A stretch of DNA of 64,000 nt, from NCBI RefSeq assembly GCF_003945545.1, contig NZ_CP029617.1:6475001-6539000 (forward strand), given 5' to 3'. Positions 34,126 through 42,126 of the stretch are shown here, one piece after another (within the stretch, counting starts at the first letter, position 1; each line of letters starts with the position of its first letter). This DNA comes from Streptomyces sp. WAC 01529. Lineage in GTDB: Bacteria; Actinomycetota; Actinomycetes; Streptomycetales; Streptomycetaceae. The notes below the pieces were generated by a model. It saw only the letters and a program-made list of their open reading frames with translations. It was not told the origin of the DNA and made no database searches. A program made the position numbers and the translations under genes.

Positions 34126-35454
34126 TCACCGCCTCAGCAGGACCCGCCGGGTGGCCTGGAGCAGTCGGGCGGCGGGCCCCCGCGACAGGGGCGCGGGGCC
34201 GGAGCGCTCCAGCCACCAGTCGCTCAACCGCGCCCTGGCGTCGGCGTCCTCGGGCCGCCCGGCGAGCAGCAGGTACTCGGCGAAGCCCAGCGCGTCCTGG
34301 CGGTAGCCGCCCGTCATGGGCCGGGAGTGGGCGTAGGCGAGGAAGTCGGCGCGGTACGCCGCGCCGAGGATGCCCGGCAGCTCGGGCGCGACCTTCGCGA
34401 CGACATCGGCCCGCTTGGCGGCCAGCGCCTGGCTCTGCACCTTCAGCCGCACCCGGTCGAACCCTTCGGGCGCCGGGGTCCCCGCGACGAGCGCGGAGAG
34501 CAGAGCGGCCTGCGCGAGGGCGCTGCGCTGGCGGGCGGCGGCGGTCGGCGGGAGTTCCCCGAGCGGCCCGCCGGGGAGGCCCTCACGGCGCCCGTCAGCG
34601 GGGTCCACGCCCGAACCTGCTCCCGGACCCGCCGCCCCCCACACCGTGGCCCGGATCGCGTCCAACTCGCGCTCCAGCTCCGCCGGTTCGGGGAAGTTCT
34701 CGTCCCGCTCCAGGAGGACCCCCGGCGGGGTCACCCGGGAGGCGAGGTCGGCCAGGATGGCGAGCACCGGTTCCGGTACGGGGTGCGCGTGGCTGTCGTG
34801 CCAGACGCCGGCCCGCTCGAAGCCGCCCGCCACATGGACGTACGCGATGGCCTCGACCGGCAGCTCGTCCAGCGCCTTGGCCGGGTCCTCGCCGCGGTTG
34901 ACGTGGTTCGTGTGGAGGTTGGCGACGTCGATGAGCAGACGTACGCCCGTACGCTCGACCAGCTCGTACAGGAACTGCCCCTCCGTCATCTCCTCGCCCG
35001 GCCAGGAGATCAGCGCGGCGATGTTCTCCACGGCGAGCGGCACTGGCAGCGCGTCCTGCGCGATGCGGACGTTCTCGCAGAGCACGGCGAGCGCGTCGCG
35101 GGTGCGCGGCACCGGCAGCAGATGCCCGGCTTCGAGGGGCTGCGTGGCGGTGAGGTCGCCCCCGGCGCGTACGAAGGCGATGTGCTCGGTGACCAGCGGC
35201 GAGCCGAGCGCCAGCGCCCGCTCGGCGAGCGCGGTCAGCCGCCCCTCGTCGGGGCGGTCGGCGCCACCGAGGCCGAGGGAGACGCCGTGCGGCACGACGG
35301 TCACGCCGCGCTCGCGCAGCCGCAGCAGGGAGTCGGGCAGATGGCCCGGACAGACGTTCTCCGCGACGGCCTCTACCCAGTCGATGCCGGGCATCGCCTC
35401 CACGGCGTCCGCGATCTCCGGACGCCAGCCGATACCGGTCCCCAGACGCCGCAT
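34126..35454 (-). CDS. DUF692 (multinuclear iron-dependent oxidase) with fused C-terminal domain
   Basis: 442 residues. TIM-barrel DUF692/MNIO domain in residues 1-270 with the metal-ligand set intact: His57 (VPHGVSLGLG), His91 (TEHIAF), Glu143 (AVEN), Asp176 (LIDVANLHTNH), His207 (YVHVAGG), Asp220/His222 (WHDSHAHP) and Glu249 (LLERDENF). Known members (MbnB, TglH, ChrH, bufferin enzymes) oxidise or rearrange cysteines of ribosomal peptides using two or three irons. After a linker (275-305) a helical domain (306-415) resembles the separate DUF2063-like partner proteins that bind the substrate peptide. ATG start with GGGGAG upstream. The neighbouring Cys-tail protein is the obvious substrate candidate. 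Confidence 0.88.
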   Translation of the reverse strand: MRRLGTGIGWRPEIADAVEAMPGIDWVEAVAENVCPGHLPDSLLRLRERGVTVVPHGVSLGLGGADRPDEGRLTALAERALALGSPLVTEHIAFVRAGGDLTATQPLEAGHLLPVPRTRDALAVLCENVRIAQDALPVPLAVENIAALISWPGEEMTEGQFLYELVERTGVRLLIDVANLHTNHVNRGEDPAKALDELPVEAIAYVHVAGGFERAGVWHDSHAHPVPEPVLAILADLASRVTPPGVLLERDENFPEPAELERELDAIRATVWGAAGPGAGSGVDPADGRREGLPGGPLGELPPTAAARQRSALAQAALLSALVAGTPAPEGFDRVRLKVQSQALAAKRADVVAKVAPELPGILGAAYRADFLAYAHSRPMTGGYRQDALGFAEYLLLAGRPEDADARARLSDWWLERSGPAPLSRGPAARLLQATRRVLLRR

Positions 35455-35570
35455 GGCGCTCCCCTTTCGTCCCCCGGTCTCCCGGTCCCCCGAATCGGTC
35501 CCCCCGATCCCGTCCCCGGGTCATTCACCGGGGCGGGGTCGGCCGAACCCTCAGGGGGAGACGTTCAGAG

Positions 35571-36338
35571 CTACATTTGAGGTTCCGGCCGTCCGGTGTT
35601 GATCTGTCCGGGCGGGCCGGGCGAGGGGCGGGACGTGGTGGAGATGTCGCCGCTCGGCCGGGCGGGCACGGGCTCCGGGGGAGTGACCCCGGACGGCGGG
35701 GGAGGCCCGGAGGGGCTGGCGGTCGCGTTCGACGCGGCGTCGTTCGCGATCCCGTCGAAGTCGACGAGCCCGGTGGCCTCCAGCATCGTGATGTGGTCGA
35801 GGACGGTCTGGTTGGCGTCCGTGGCGAGCTGCCGGATCAGGGAGTTGCGGGTGGTGTCGCGCACCTGGGCGACCACGCTGAACACCTTGCCGTGCGCGAC
35901 CCGCAGCAGGTTCGCGAACTTGCGCTGATACGTCTCGCCGCTCGCCTCCGTCAACTCCTTCAGCCAGCCCTGCTGTTGCTCGGTGGGCTGATTGGGCAGC
36001 TCCACGCCGAGTTTCGCGGCGGTGGTGCGGGCCCGCTGGTCGAGGTCGGTGTGGCCGACGATGAGGTGGTCGCCCGCCTCCTTGATGGCCTCGGTCGGCG
36101 CGCGCTCCACGGCCTGCTGGCCGGCCGGTATCTCCCAGAGCCCGGCGAGCCGCACCTTCACCAGCAGATCCCGGTCGGCCGCCGAGAGGGGCCCCCACTG
36201 GGTGGCCACGGACCCGGCGGCCAGATTGGCGGGCCCCGTGCCCGAGCGGTCGGCGTACGACCACACGGGGAACGCGATCGCCCCGAGCGTGGCGACGAGC
36301 GCCGCGATGATCAGAGCCGTGCCGTTGACGCGCCGCAA
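35571..36338 (-). CDS. DUF4142 membrane-anchored protein (paralogue 2)
   Basis: 255 residues. Membrane anchor at about 7-26, DUF4142 helical domain (about 45-190), Pro/Ser-rich tail. Clearly paralogous to 32108-32917 over the whole domain. Start is a TTG at 36338: the upstream GGGAGGCACC matches the AGGAGGCACC before the other paralogue's ATG. Probably the first gene of the cluster; a 116-base gap without a gene separates it from the DUF692 gene. Role unknown; ferritin-like folds can bind metal, which would suit an iron-dependent neighbour, but no ligand set is proven. Confidence 0.8.
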   Translation of the reverse strand: MRRVNGTALIIAALVATLGAIAFPVWSYADRSGTGPANLAAGSVATQWGPLSAADRDLLVKVRLAGLWEIPAGQQAVERAPTEAIKEAGDHLIVGHTDLDQRARTTAAKLGVELPNQPTEQQQGWLKELTEASGETYQRKFANLLRVAHGKVFSVVAQVRDTTRNSLIRQLATDANQTVLDHITMLEATGLVDFDGIANDAASNATASPSGPPPPSGVTPPEPVPARPSGDISTTSRPSPGPPGQINTGRPEPQM

Positions 36339-36358
36339 GGTGCCTCCCGTGTCGCTCC

Positions 36359-36388
36359 CGTACTCCCCCGGTGATACCGAGGAGTACG
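36359..36388. promoter_or_regulatory. Inverted repeat upstream of the DUF4142-DUF692 cluster
   Basis: CGTACTCC (36359-36366) and GGAGTACG (36381-36388) with a 14-base spacer, 20 bases before the first gene's start. Candidate operator or leader stem; no known regulator consensus recognised. Confidence 0.45.
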
Positions 36389-36487
36389 GAAGATACGGGT
36401 GGGGTGTTCAAACGCGCGAGAGGTTGTACGAATTGGCGTGCGTGCTGACGTGTCGACGTGTTGACGTGCTGCGGTGCGCGGCGCCGG

Positions 36488-37246
36488 TCACGGCCGGGGC
36501 GGGCGCAGGGCGGGGTGGTCGGCGACCACCGTGCAGGAACCCGGGGCGATCTCCGTGAAGCCCGCGTCGCGGACCACCGGCAGCCCCGAGGCGGTCAGTT
36601 CACGCCAGTGGGCGGCCTCGGGGGTGCGCACGGAGAGCGGAAAACCGGCGTCGCGCCAGGCCGTGCGGTCCTCGGCCGACAGCTCCCACCAGGCCAGCTG
36701 GGCGCCGTGGCCCGCCTGCGCCATCGCCTTGCCCGCCGACATGTCGAGGTCGGGGCTCATCCACAGGACGGGGTGCGTCGGGTCGGCCCCGGCCGGGGGC
36801 TCGGGGTCATCCAGGTCCGTGCCGGAGACCTGGAGCCGCGCCAGCTCCTTGGGCCAGCCGTCCAGCGGGACCGGCGGGAAGACGCGGACCTCCGCCGACT
36901 TGCCGGTGACGGTGAGACCGGGCAGCGCCTCCGCCCTGCGCCACTCGGCGCCCCGCGCCCGGCGCACCACCTTGCGGATGCGGGCGTCCTGCCAGTCGCG
37001 CATGGCCTGCGCCCACTCGCCGTCGCCGAGGGAACGCTCGTCGCTCAGCATCACCAGGACGGCGCGGGCCGCGGTCTCCAGGGCGTCGGTGCGGGCCGGG
37101 GGAGCGGCGCGTTCGATGCGGGCGACGAGGGGCAGCACGAACTGCGGGGCCTCGTCGCGCGAGGTGGTCTCGTGCCGGAAGGGGCTGTCCTGGGCGGTGG
37201 TGCTCTCCGCGGAGGTGTTCTCGGCGGTGGTGTTCTCGTCGCTCAC
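36488..37246 (-). CDS. PTH2-type peptidyl-tRNA hydrolase-like protein
   Basis: 252 residues. The C-terminal 130 residues carry the PTH2 pattern: KAMAQAGHGAQLAWWE, then GLPVVRDAGFTEIAPGS and CTVVADHP, as in archaeal/eukaryal Pth2, which releases peptides from tRNA. The N-terminal half is an additional helical region with no clear family. GTG start at 37246 (the frame extends upstream without a ribosome site). A normal bacterial Pth1 would be elsewhere in the genome, so this may be a secondary or specialised enzyme. Confidence 0.8.
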   Translation of the reverse strand: MSDENTTAENTSAESTTAQDSPFRHETTSRDEAPQFVLPLVARIERAAPPARTDALETAARAVLVMLSDERSLGDGEWAQAMRDWQDARIRKVVRRARGAEWRRAEALPGLTVTGKSAEVRVFPPVPLDGWPKELARLQVSGTDLDDPEPPAGADPTHPVLWMSPDLDMSAGKAMAQAGHGAQLAWWELSAEDRTAWRDAGFPLSVRTPEAAHWRELTASGLPVVRDAGFTEIAPGSCTVVADHPALRPPRP

Positions 37247-37328
37247 GCGTCCAGTCTGCCAGGCGGGAGTTCCGCCCCCGCCGGGGCTCGGGGCGGCCCG
37301 GGGAGGGGCGTGCGCGAGGATGGCCCGC

Positions 37329-38324
37329 ATGGAACGTGATCTCGTGGTGCGGCTGGGCGGGGTGGGCCGGCGCTACGGCGTGCGCGGCCCATGGGTGCTG
37401 CGCGGTGTCGATCTCGGCGTGCGTGCGGGTGCCCTGGTGCGGGTGGAGGGCGCCAACGGCAGTGGCAAATCGACCCTGTTGCGGCTCCTCGCCGGTATCG
37501 ACGCGCCCTCCGAGGGGCGGGTGACGGGGCGCCCGCGCACGGCGTACGTCCCCGAACGCTTCCCCGCGGCCATGCCGTTCACCGCGATCGGCTACCTCAC
37601 GCACATGGCGCGGATCCACGGTGTCGCGCGGGGTGCGGCGAGCCGGGGTGCGGCGGCGCGGAGCGCGGAACGGTGGCTGGAGCGCTTCGGCGCCGCCGAG
37701 TACGCGCGTACACCGCTCTCCGAACTCTCCAAGGGCAGCAGCCAGAAGGTCGCCGTGGCACAGGCGCTGCTGGCCGCCCCCGACCTGCTCGTCCTCGACG
37801 AGGCGTGGACCGGCCTGGACGCCCCCGCCCGCGCGGAACTCGACCGCGCGGTGGCGGAGCGCACGGCGGCGGGCGGCGCGGTCGCCTTCGTGGACCACGA
37901 TCCGGGGCGGCTCGCGGGGGCGGTGGATGAGACGTACGGGGTGGTCGGGACGGGGCCGGGGGAGGCTGAGCGGGTCCCTCGTGCCCTGCGCATTCGTCGT
38001 GGCTGGTCGCGCAGTTCCCCGCACCCCCAGGCGGCTCCGCCGCTGGGGGCGCTCATGCGGGGGCGGCACGTGGTCATCGAGACGCGGGGCCCGCGGGGCG
38101 CGGAGCTGCCGGCTCCGGTCGCCGCGGCGGCGACCGTCGTGACCGACGCTCCGGAGGGAGCCATACGGTTCACGGTCCCGGAAAGCCGCTCTGACCTGGT
38201 CCTGCGGGAACTCCTGACGGCGGGACCGCCCTGGCACGTGGTGACGGTGACACGCGCGCCGGCGGGGGCGCCGGTCCCGCCTCAAGCCCCGGCGCAGGCT
38301 CCCACTGAAGGGCGGGGCCGGTGA
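37329..38324 (+). CDS. ABC transporter ATP-binding protein
   Basis: 331 residues. Walker A GANGSGKST, Walker B LLVLDEAWTGLD and the H-loop FVDHD are intact, but the signature motif is LSKGSSQKV instead of LSGGQ. The C-terminal part (about 220-331) is not ABC sequence; residues RGWSRSSPHPQ translate a dispersed repeat element. ATG with GAGGA eight bases upstream. The next gene, a membrane protein, overlaps by four bases and is the probable permease. A small two-gene exporter is inferred; the cargo is unknown. Confidence 0.85.
   Translation: MERDLVVRLGGVGRRYGVRGPWVLRGVDLGVRAGALVRVEGANGSGKSTLLRLLAGIDAPSEGRVTGRPRTAYVPERFPAAMPFTAIGYLTHMARIHGVARGAASRGAAARSAERWLERFGAAEYARTPLSELSKGSSQKVAVAQALLAAPDLLVLDEAWTGLDAPARAELDRAVAERTAAGGAVAFVDHDPGRLAGAVDETYGVVGTGPGEAERVPRALRIRRGWSRSSPHPQAAPPLGALMRGRHVVIETRGPRGAELPAPVAAAATVVTDAPEGAIRFTVPESRSDLVLRELLTAGPPWHVVTVTRAPAGAPVPPQAPAQAPTEGRGR
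38001..38028 (+). repeat. Dispersed Streptomyces-type repeat, copy 3, inside a coding sequence
   Basis: GGCTGGTCGCGCAGTTCCCC followed by GCACCCCC. The reading frame continues through it, adding residues to the ABC protein between the ATPase core and the C-terminal region. Confidence 0.65.
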
Positions 38325-38992
38325 TGAGCGCTCTCCTCACCTACCAGGCGGCCCTGCTGGCGCGGTCGCAGCGGTGGCTCGCGCCGGTGATCCTCTACGC
38401 GGTCTTCCTGGCCGTCGGCGTCCAGAGCGGGCAGCCCGTCCTCGACTCCCTCGCCTACGCGGCGGCCGCACTGCTGCCGGTCGCCGCCTGGCTGGTGCGT
38501 ATCTGCGTGAGCAACGAACCGCCCGCGGCGCGCAGTTGCTCCGCCGCCGCGGCCGGGCCGGGGCGTGCGCACCTGGCCTCGCTGCTGGCGGCGTTCCTTG
38601 CCGCGTCCGCGCTGGGCGCGCTGGCCGTGCTCGTGGTGACGGTCATGAGCGACGGGGCGTCCACCAACGGGCGCCTGCCCGTGCCTCGCGTCCCCGCGGG
38701 CGCCGCAGGCCTCATCGCGATGCTGGTCAGCGCGCTGCTCGGCACGGCCGTCGGCGCCCTCACCAACTGGCCCCTGCTGCGCTCCCCGGCCAAGTCCGTC
38801 CCCACGATGCTGCTCGCCGCGCTGCTCCTCCTGGTCACGACGGGCTCCCCGGCCCAGTCGGTGCTGACGGACCTGACGACCGGCTCACGAGAGGGCTCGG
38901 TCCCCTGGCCGCTGGGCGCGCTGGCCGGGGCGGTGGTCGCGGCGGTGGCGGCGGGATGGGCGGCCTGCGCGATGAGTTCGCGGCGCGGGTGA
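38321..38992 (+). CDS. Membrane protein, probable ABC permease partner
   Basis: 223 residues with about six hydrophobic segments (near 18-34, 42-58, 85-108, 125-146, 158-172 and 192-216). No named permease family recognised. The GTG start overlaps the ATPase stop (GTGA); an ATG follows directly. The stop-start overlap and topology support a transporter pair with the preceding gene. Confidence 0.7.
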   Translation: MMSALLTYQAALLARSQRWLAPVILYAVFLAVGVQSGQPVLDSLAYAAAALLPVAAWLVRICVSNEPPAARSCSAAAAGPGRAHLASLLAAFLAASALGALAVLVVTVMSDGASTNGRLPVPRVPAGAAGLIAMLVSALLGTAVGALTNWPLLRSPAKSVPTMLLAALLLLVTTGSPAQSVLTDLTTGSREGSVPWPLGALAGAVVAAVAAGWAACAMSSRRG

Positions 38993-39020
38993 GGTCGGTG
39001 CCGTCCGGCCGCCCGCTCGC

Positions 39021-39176
39021 TCAGCCCGAGCACATGGTGCGCTGGGCCTCCTGCCATTCGCAGGGCGGGCAGAGCGTGATGCCTCTGTGGGACTCCGGGT
39101 ACTCCGTGGGCGCCTGGCACAGGACGCACTCGGGCCTGTCCGCCCCCGTCTCCGCGCCGTGGTCGCCGTCCGTCAT
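39021..39176 (-). CDS. Small zinc-ribbon protein (51 residues)
   Basis: Minus-strand ATG at 39176 to TGA at 39021. The protein has two CxxC knuckles (ECVLCQAP and LCPPCEW) 16 residues apart and one further Cys near the end (TMCSG): a compact zinc ribbon. It starts nine bases after the stop of the deacetylase lipoprotein gene, so it is likely co-transcribed. Third-position GC is high and no stop occurs. Function unknown; small zinc ribbons often bind nucleic acid or a protein partner. Confidence 0.7.
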   Translation of the reverse strand: MTDGDHGAETGADRPECVLCQAPTEYPESHRGITLCPPCEWQEAQRTMCSG

Positions 39177-39185
39177 GCGTCCAGC

Positions 39186-40058
39186 CTAGCCCCGCGCCCC
39201 CGCCGCTCCCCGGGTCGAACCGATCTGCTCCGACACCCGCACGAAACGGAAGCCCCGCTCCCGCAGCTTCGGGACGATCGTCCGCAGCGCGCGTTCCGTC
39301 GTCGGGGCCGCGCTGCGCGTGCAGTGCATGACGACGACCGACCCCGGCCGCACCCCGTCGATCACCTGGCGGGCCACCGCGTCCGCGTCCGTCGCGAAGG
39401 CGTCGCCGCTGACCACGTCCCACTGCACGGCGGTGACGCCGCCGGGCGCGAGCGCGCGCAGGGACCGCTGGTCGTAACAGCCGCCGGGGAAGCGGAAGTA
39501 CGGCAACGGGCGCTCGACGCCCGCCTTGCGGAACGCGTCGAAGGCACGCTCCATGTCCGCCCGCATCCGCTCCGGGGGCACGGTCGGCAGGCCGTAGCAG
39601 TCACCGGTGAAGGCGTGGTGGCTGTAGGAGTGGTTGGCGACCTCGAAGAGCGGGTCCTTGCCGATGGCCTTGGCCTGGTCCGGATACTCCTCCGCCCAGC
39701 GACCCGTCATGAAGAAGGTCGCGGGCACCTTCAGCCGGCGCAGCGTCGCGACCAGCTCGGGATGGTCGAACCGCTCGCCCGCCGCGGCGCGTGCCCCCTG
39801 GTTCACGGTCATGTCCGCGTCGAAGGTCAGCGCGACGGTACGGCCCTGGGTGCGGGAGCCGTTGCTGAAGACAGGGGTGAGGCCCGAGGGGCCGGGCGCG
39901 AGCGTGGGCGGGGCGGCCGGCGACGCGGAGGCCGCGGGCCGTGCCTGGCGGCCCGGGTGGCCGGAGGCCGTGGTGTCGCCGGACGAGCACCCGGCGAGGA
40001 CGGTGGTCAGAGCGCCCAGGGCGCAGAGAGCGGCGCGTCTCCGTACGAGAGTGATCAC
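39186..40058 (-). CDS. Polysaccharide deacetylase (CE4/NodB) lipoprotein
   Basis: 290 residues. Lipobox LAGC with Cys24, Ser/Pro/Ala linker, then a NodB domain: ALTFDADMT (catalytic and metal Asp), NHSYSHH (His-x-x-x-His), RFPGGCYD, QWDVVSGD and VVVMHC. Expected to deacetylate cell-wall or extracellular amino sugars at the membrane surface. GTG start at 40058 without a strong ribosome site. Not part of the 15-24 kb cluster, but could act on similar substrates. Upstream, 40059-40523 has no clear gene except a possible short leader (see 40304). Confidence 0.88.
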   Translation of the reverse strand: MITLVRRRAALCALGALTTVLAGCSSGDTTASGHPGRQARPAASASPAAPPTLAPGPSGLTPVFSNGSRTQGRTVALTFDADMTVNQGARAAAGERFDHPELVATLRRLKVPATFFMTGRWAEEYPDQAKAIGKDPLFEVANHSYSHHAFTGDCYGLPTVPPERMRADMERAFDAFRKAGVERPLPYFRFPGGCYDQRSLRALAPGGVTAVQWDVVSGDAFATDADAVARQVIDGVRPGSVVVMHCTRSAAPTTERALRTIVPKLRERGFRFVRVSEQIGSTRGAAGARG

Positions 40059-40303
40059 GCGGTGACGATATGTGCGCGAATCCGATAAACAGGTTATCGG
40101 CCCACATGTCCGCCTCGATGCCACCCGTCTGGGCCGGAAGCAGGGGCAGGAAGCACGGGTCGGAAGCCCGGGTCGGGGGCTCGGCGGCAGACAGCGACCC
40201 CGTCGGCAGCGTGGTGGTTTATTGCGTTGCGGGGAGGTCGAAGAACGTTTTAGCCTCGCGTGGTTCCGTCGGTGCCCGTTCCGGGGCCCCGGCGCTGTGT
40301 TTC

Positions 40304-40337
40304 GAGGTGATGACGTATCTCCCAGGCCAAGTAGCCG
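40304..40337 (+). promoter_or_regulatory. Leader motif upstream of DHA2 exporter 1
   Basis: GAGGTGATGACGTATC, one variable base, CCCAGGCC, then variable bases and TAGCCG. It matches 42093-42126 at 30 of 34 positions and lies 220 bases before the exporter's start. Both copies contain ATGACGTAT, which could start a short peptide (MTYLPGQVA here; MTYRPGPIA in the other). Operator or leader peptide cannot be told apart. Confidence 0.6.
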
Positions 40338-40523
40338 CTCGTTCTGAGGCTCTTTTCCGGTTGTCCGCGATCGCGGGCTCCCGACGCATGCCTCGACGGC
40401 GGTGCTCCCGATGGCCTGGGCTTGTCGCACCCTGCTCCCCCCTGTCGCGCCGTACGCGTGCGGGGGCATGCCCAGGCCTGCCTCCGCCCACTTTCCTTCC
40501 GTACGCGAACAGGAACCTTCCAC

Positions 40524-41969
40524 GTGTCGACCGACACCCATGCCCACGGCACTCCACGCTCCACAGGGGCCGGCCGTGCCGCCACGATCATTCTGGCCGT
40601 GGTACTGATCGCCGAGCTGATGAACGCGCTCGACGGCTCGATCGTCCACACCGCCCTGCCCTCCATCCAGGCGGATACCGGTGCGTCCAGCGCCGCCGTC
40701 CAGTGGATCCCCGCCGCCTACACCCTCACCTTCGCCCTCGCCCTGATCACGGGCGGGCGCCTGGGTGACCTCTTCGGGCGCAAGCGGGTCTTCATCGCAG
40801 GCACCGTGCTGTTCACGCTGGCGTCGCTGCTGTGCGGGATCGCGACCGGACCGGAGTTCCTGGTCGCCGCGCGGGCCCTACAGGGCGCCGGGGCGGCGGC
40901 GATGGTGCCGCAGGTCATGGCCACCATCGCGGTCACCTTCCAGGGCGAGTCCCAGGCCAAGGCGTTCGGCATGTACGGCATGATCATGTCGCTCGGCGGC
41001 GTCCTCGGGCCCGTCCTGGGCGCCGTCCTGACCTCCGCCGACATCGCCGGTCTCGGCTGGCGGGCGATCTTCCTGATCAACCTGCCCATCGGCCTGGCCA
41101 CCGTGCTGTTCGCCCTCCGGTTCATCCCGGAGTCCCGCGACCGGCAGGCCCGCCGTCTCGACCCGCTGGGCATCGTGCTCTCCGGCACCGGTCTGCTCCT
41201 TCTCGCCTACCCGCTCACCGTGGGCGGCGAGAAGCACTGGCCGGCGTGGAGCTTCGTCCTGCTCGGCGCGGGCGCACTGACGCTTGTGGCGTTCGTGGTC
41301 CAGCAGCGGGCGAAGACCCGCAAGGACGGCAGCGCCCTGGTCGCGCTCTCCCTCTTCCGGAGCAAGGCGTTCGCCGGTGGGCTCGCCGCCCAGCTGGTCT
41401 TCGGCCTGGTCTCCGGGGTGTTCCTGCTGACGTGGGTGCTGTTCATGCAGTCCGGCCTCGGACTCACGCCCGGGCAGTTCGCTCCCGCGTCCGTCGCCAT
41501 CTCCCTCGGCGGCATGGCCGGCGCGATGCTCGCCTCCAAGTGGGCGGGCACCCATATGCGGCGCGTGCCGCAGGCCGGGGCGGTGCTCATCGCCGCGACC
41601 CTGGTCGGCTACCAACTGCTGGTCTCCGCCCAGCAGACCGGGACGCCGTTCGTCGCCGCCGTCGCCCCGATGATCCTCGTCGGGGCCGGTTTCGGCATGG
41701 TCGGCGCGGGACTCGCCGGTCTCACCCTCAGCCAGGTCGGCCACGAGGACGCGGGCTCCGCGGCGGGACTGTTCAACACCGCCATGCAGCTCGGCACCGC
41801 GCTCGGCATCGCGATGGCCTCCGTGGTCTTCTTCGACCATGCCCCAGCGGGCAGCCACGGCACCACCGTGACCGAGGCGTTCGCGGGCAGCGTCTGGTAC
41901 GTCGTCGCCGCCCTCGCGGTGATGTGGGCGCTGATGTTCCGACTGCCCAAGCCGGTCAGGACCGCCTGA
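40524..41969 (+). CDS. DHA2-family (EmrB/QacA type) MFS drug exporter 1
   Basis: 481 residues, 14 transmembrane segments expected. Early acidic motif AELMNALDGSIVHTALP in helix 1, motif A GGRLGDLFGRKRVF, motif C-like GGVLGPVLGA. Proton-driven export of a toxic compound is the family role; cargo unknown. GTG start with AGGAA eight bases before. It is a tandem paralogue of 42297-43784, with matching N-terminus (VSTDTH / VSHDTH) and shared upstream leader motif. A 15-bp hairpin follows. Confidence 0.9.
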   Translation: MSTDTHAHGTPRSTGAGRAATIILAVVLIAELMNALDGSIVHTALPSIQADTGASSAAVQWIPAAYTLTFALALITGGRLGDLFGRKRVFIAGTVLFTLASLLCGIATGPEFLVAARALQGAGAAAMVPQVMATIAVTFQGESQAKAFGMYGMIMSLGGVLGPVLGAVLTSADIAGLGWRAIFLINLPIGLATVLFALRFIPESRDRQARRLDPLGIVLSGTGLLLLAYPLTVGGEKHWPAWSFVLLGAGALTLVAFVVQQRAKTRKDGSALVALSLFRSKAFAGGLAAQLVFGLVSGVFLLTWVLFMQSGLGLTPGQFAPASVAISLGGMAGAMLASKWAGTHMRRVPQAGAVLIAATLVGYQLLVSAQQTGTPFVAAVAPMILVGAGFGMVGAGLAGLTLSQVGHEDAGSAAGLFNTAMQLGTALGIAMASVVFFDHAPAGSHGTTVTEAFAGSVWYVVAALAVMWALMFRLPKPVRTA

Positions 41970-41976
41970 ACCACCA

Positions 41977-42012
41977 CCGGCGGCCCCGCCCCGTGCCGGG
42001 CGGGGCCGCCGG
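41977..42012 (+). terminator. Terminator after DHA2 exporter 1
   Basis: CCGGCGGCCCCGCCC (41977-41991), loop CGTGCC, then GGGCGGGGCCGCCGG: a 15-bp perfect stem eight bases after the stop. Confidence 0.9.
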
Positions 42013-42092
42013 ACCCCCGCGGGCCCGTATACGTATCCGGCCCGGCTCTTCCCTGCTGACCCGGGCGGACGTGTTCCGCCGCTCCTCGATGT

Positions 42093-42126
42093 GAGGTGAT
42101 GACGTATCGCCCAGGCCCGATAGCCG
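42093..42126 (+). promoter_or_regulatory. Leader motif upstream of DHA2 exporter 2
   Basis: Second copy of the 34-base motif at 40304-40337 (30 of 34 identical), 204 bases before the start of the second exporter and after the first exporter's terminator. Confidence 0.6.

Noticed and set aside
39186..40058. Membership of the CE4 deacetylase in the Pel-like cluster
   Set aside because: It is 15 kb away, of another family, and next to an unrelated zinc-ribbon gene; only a loose functional link is possible.
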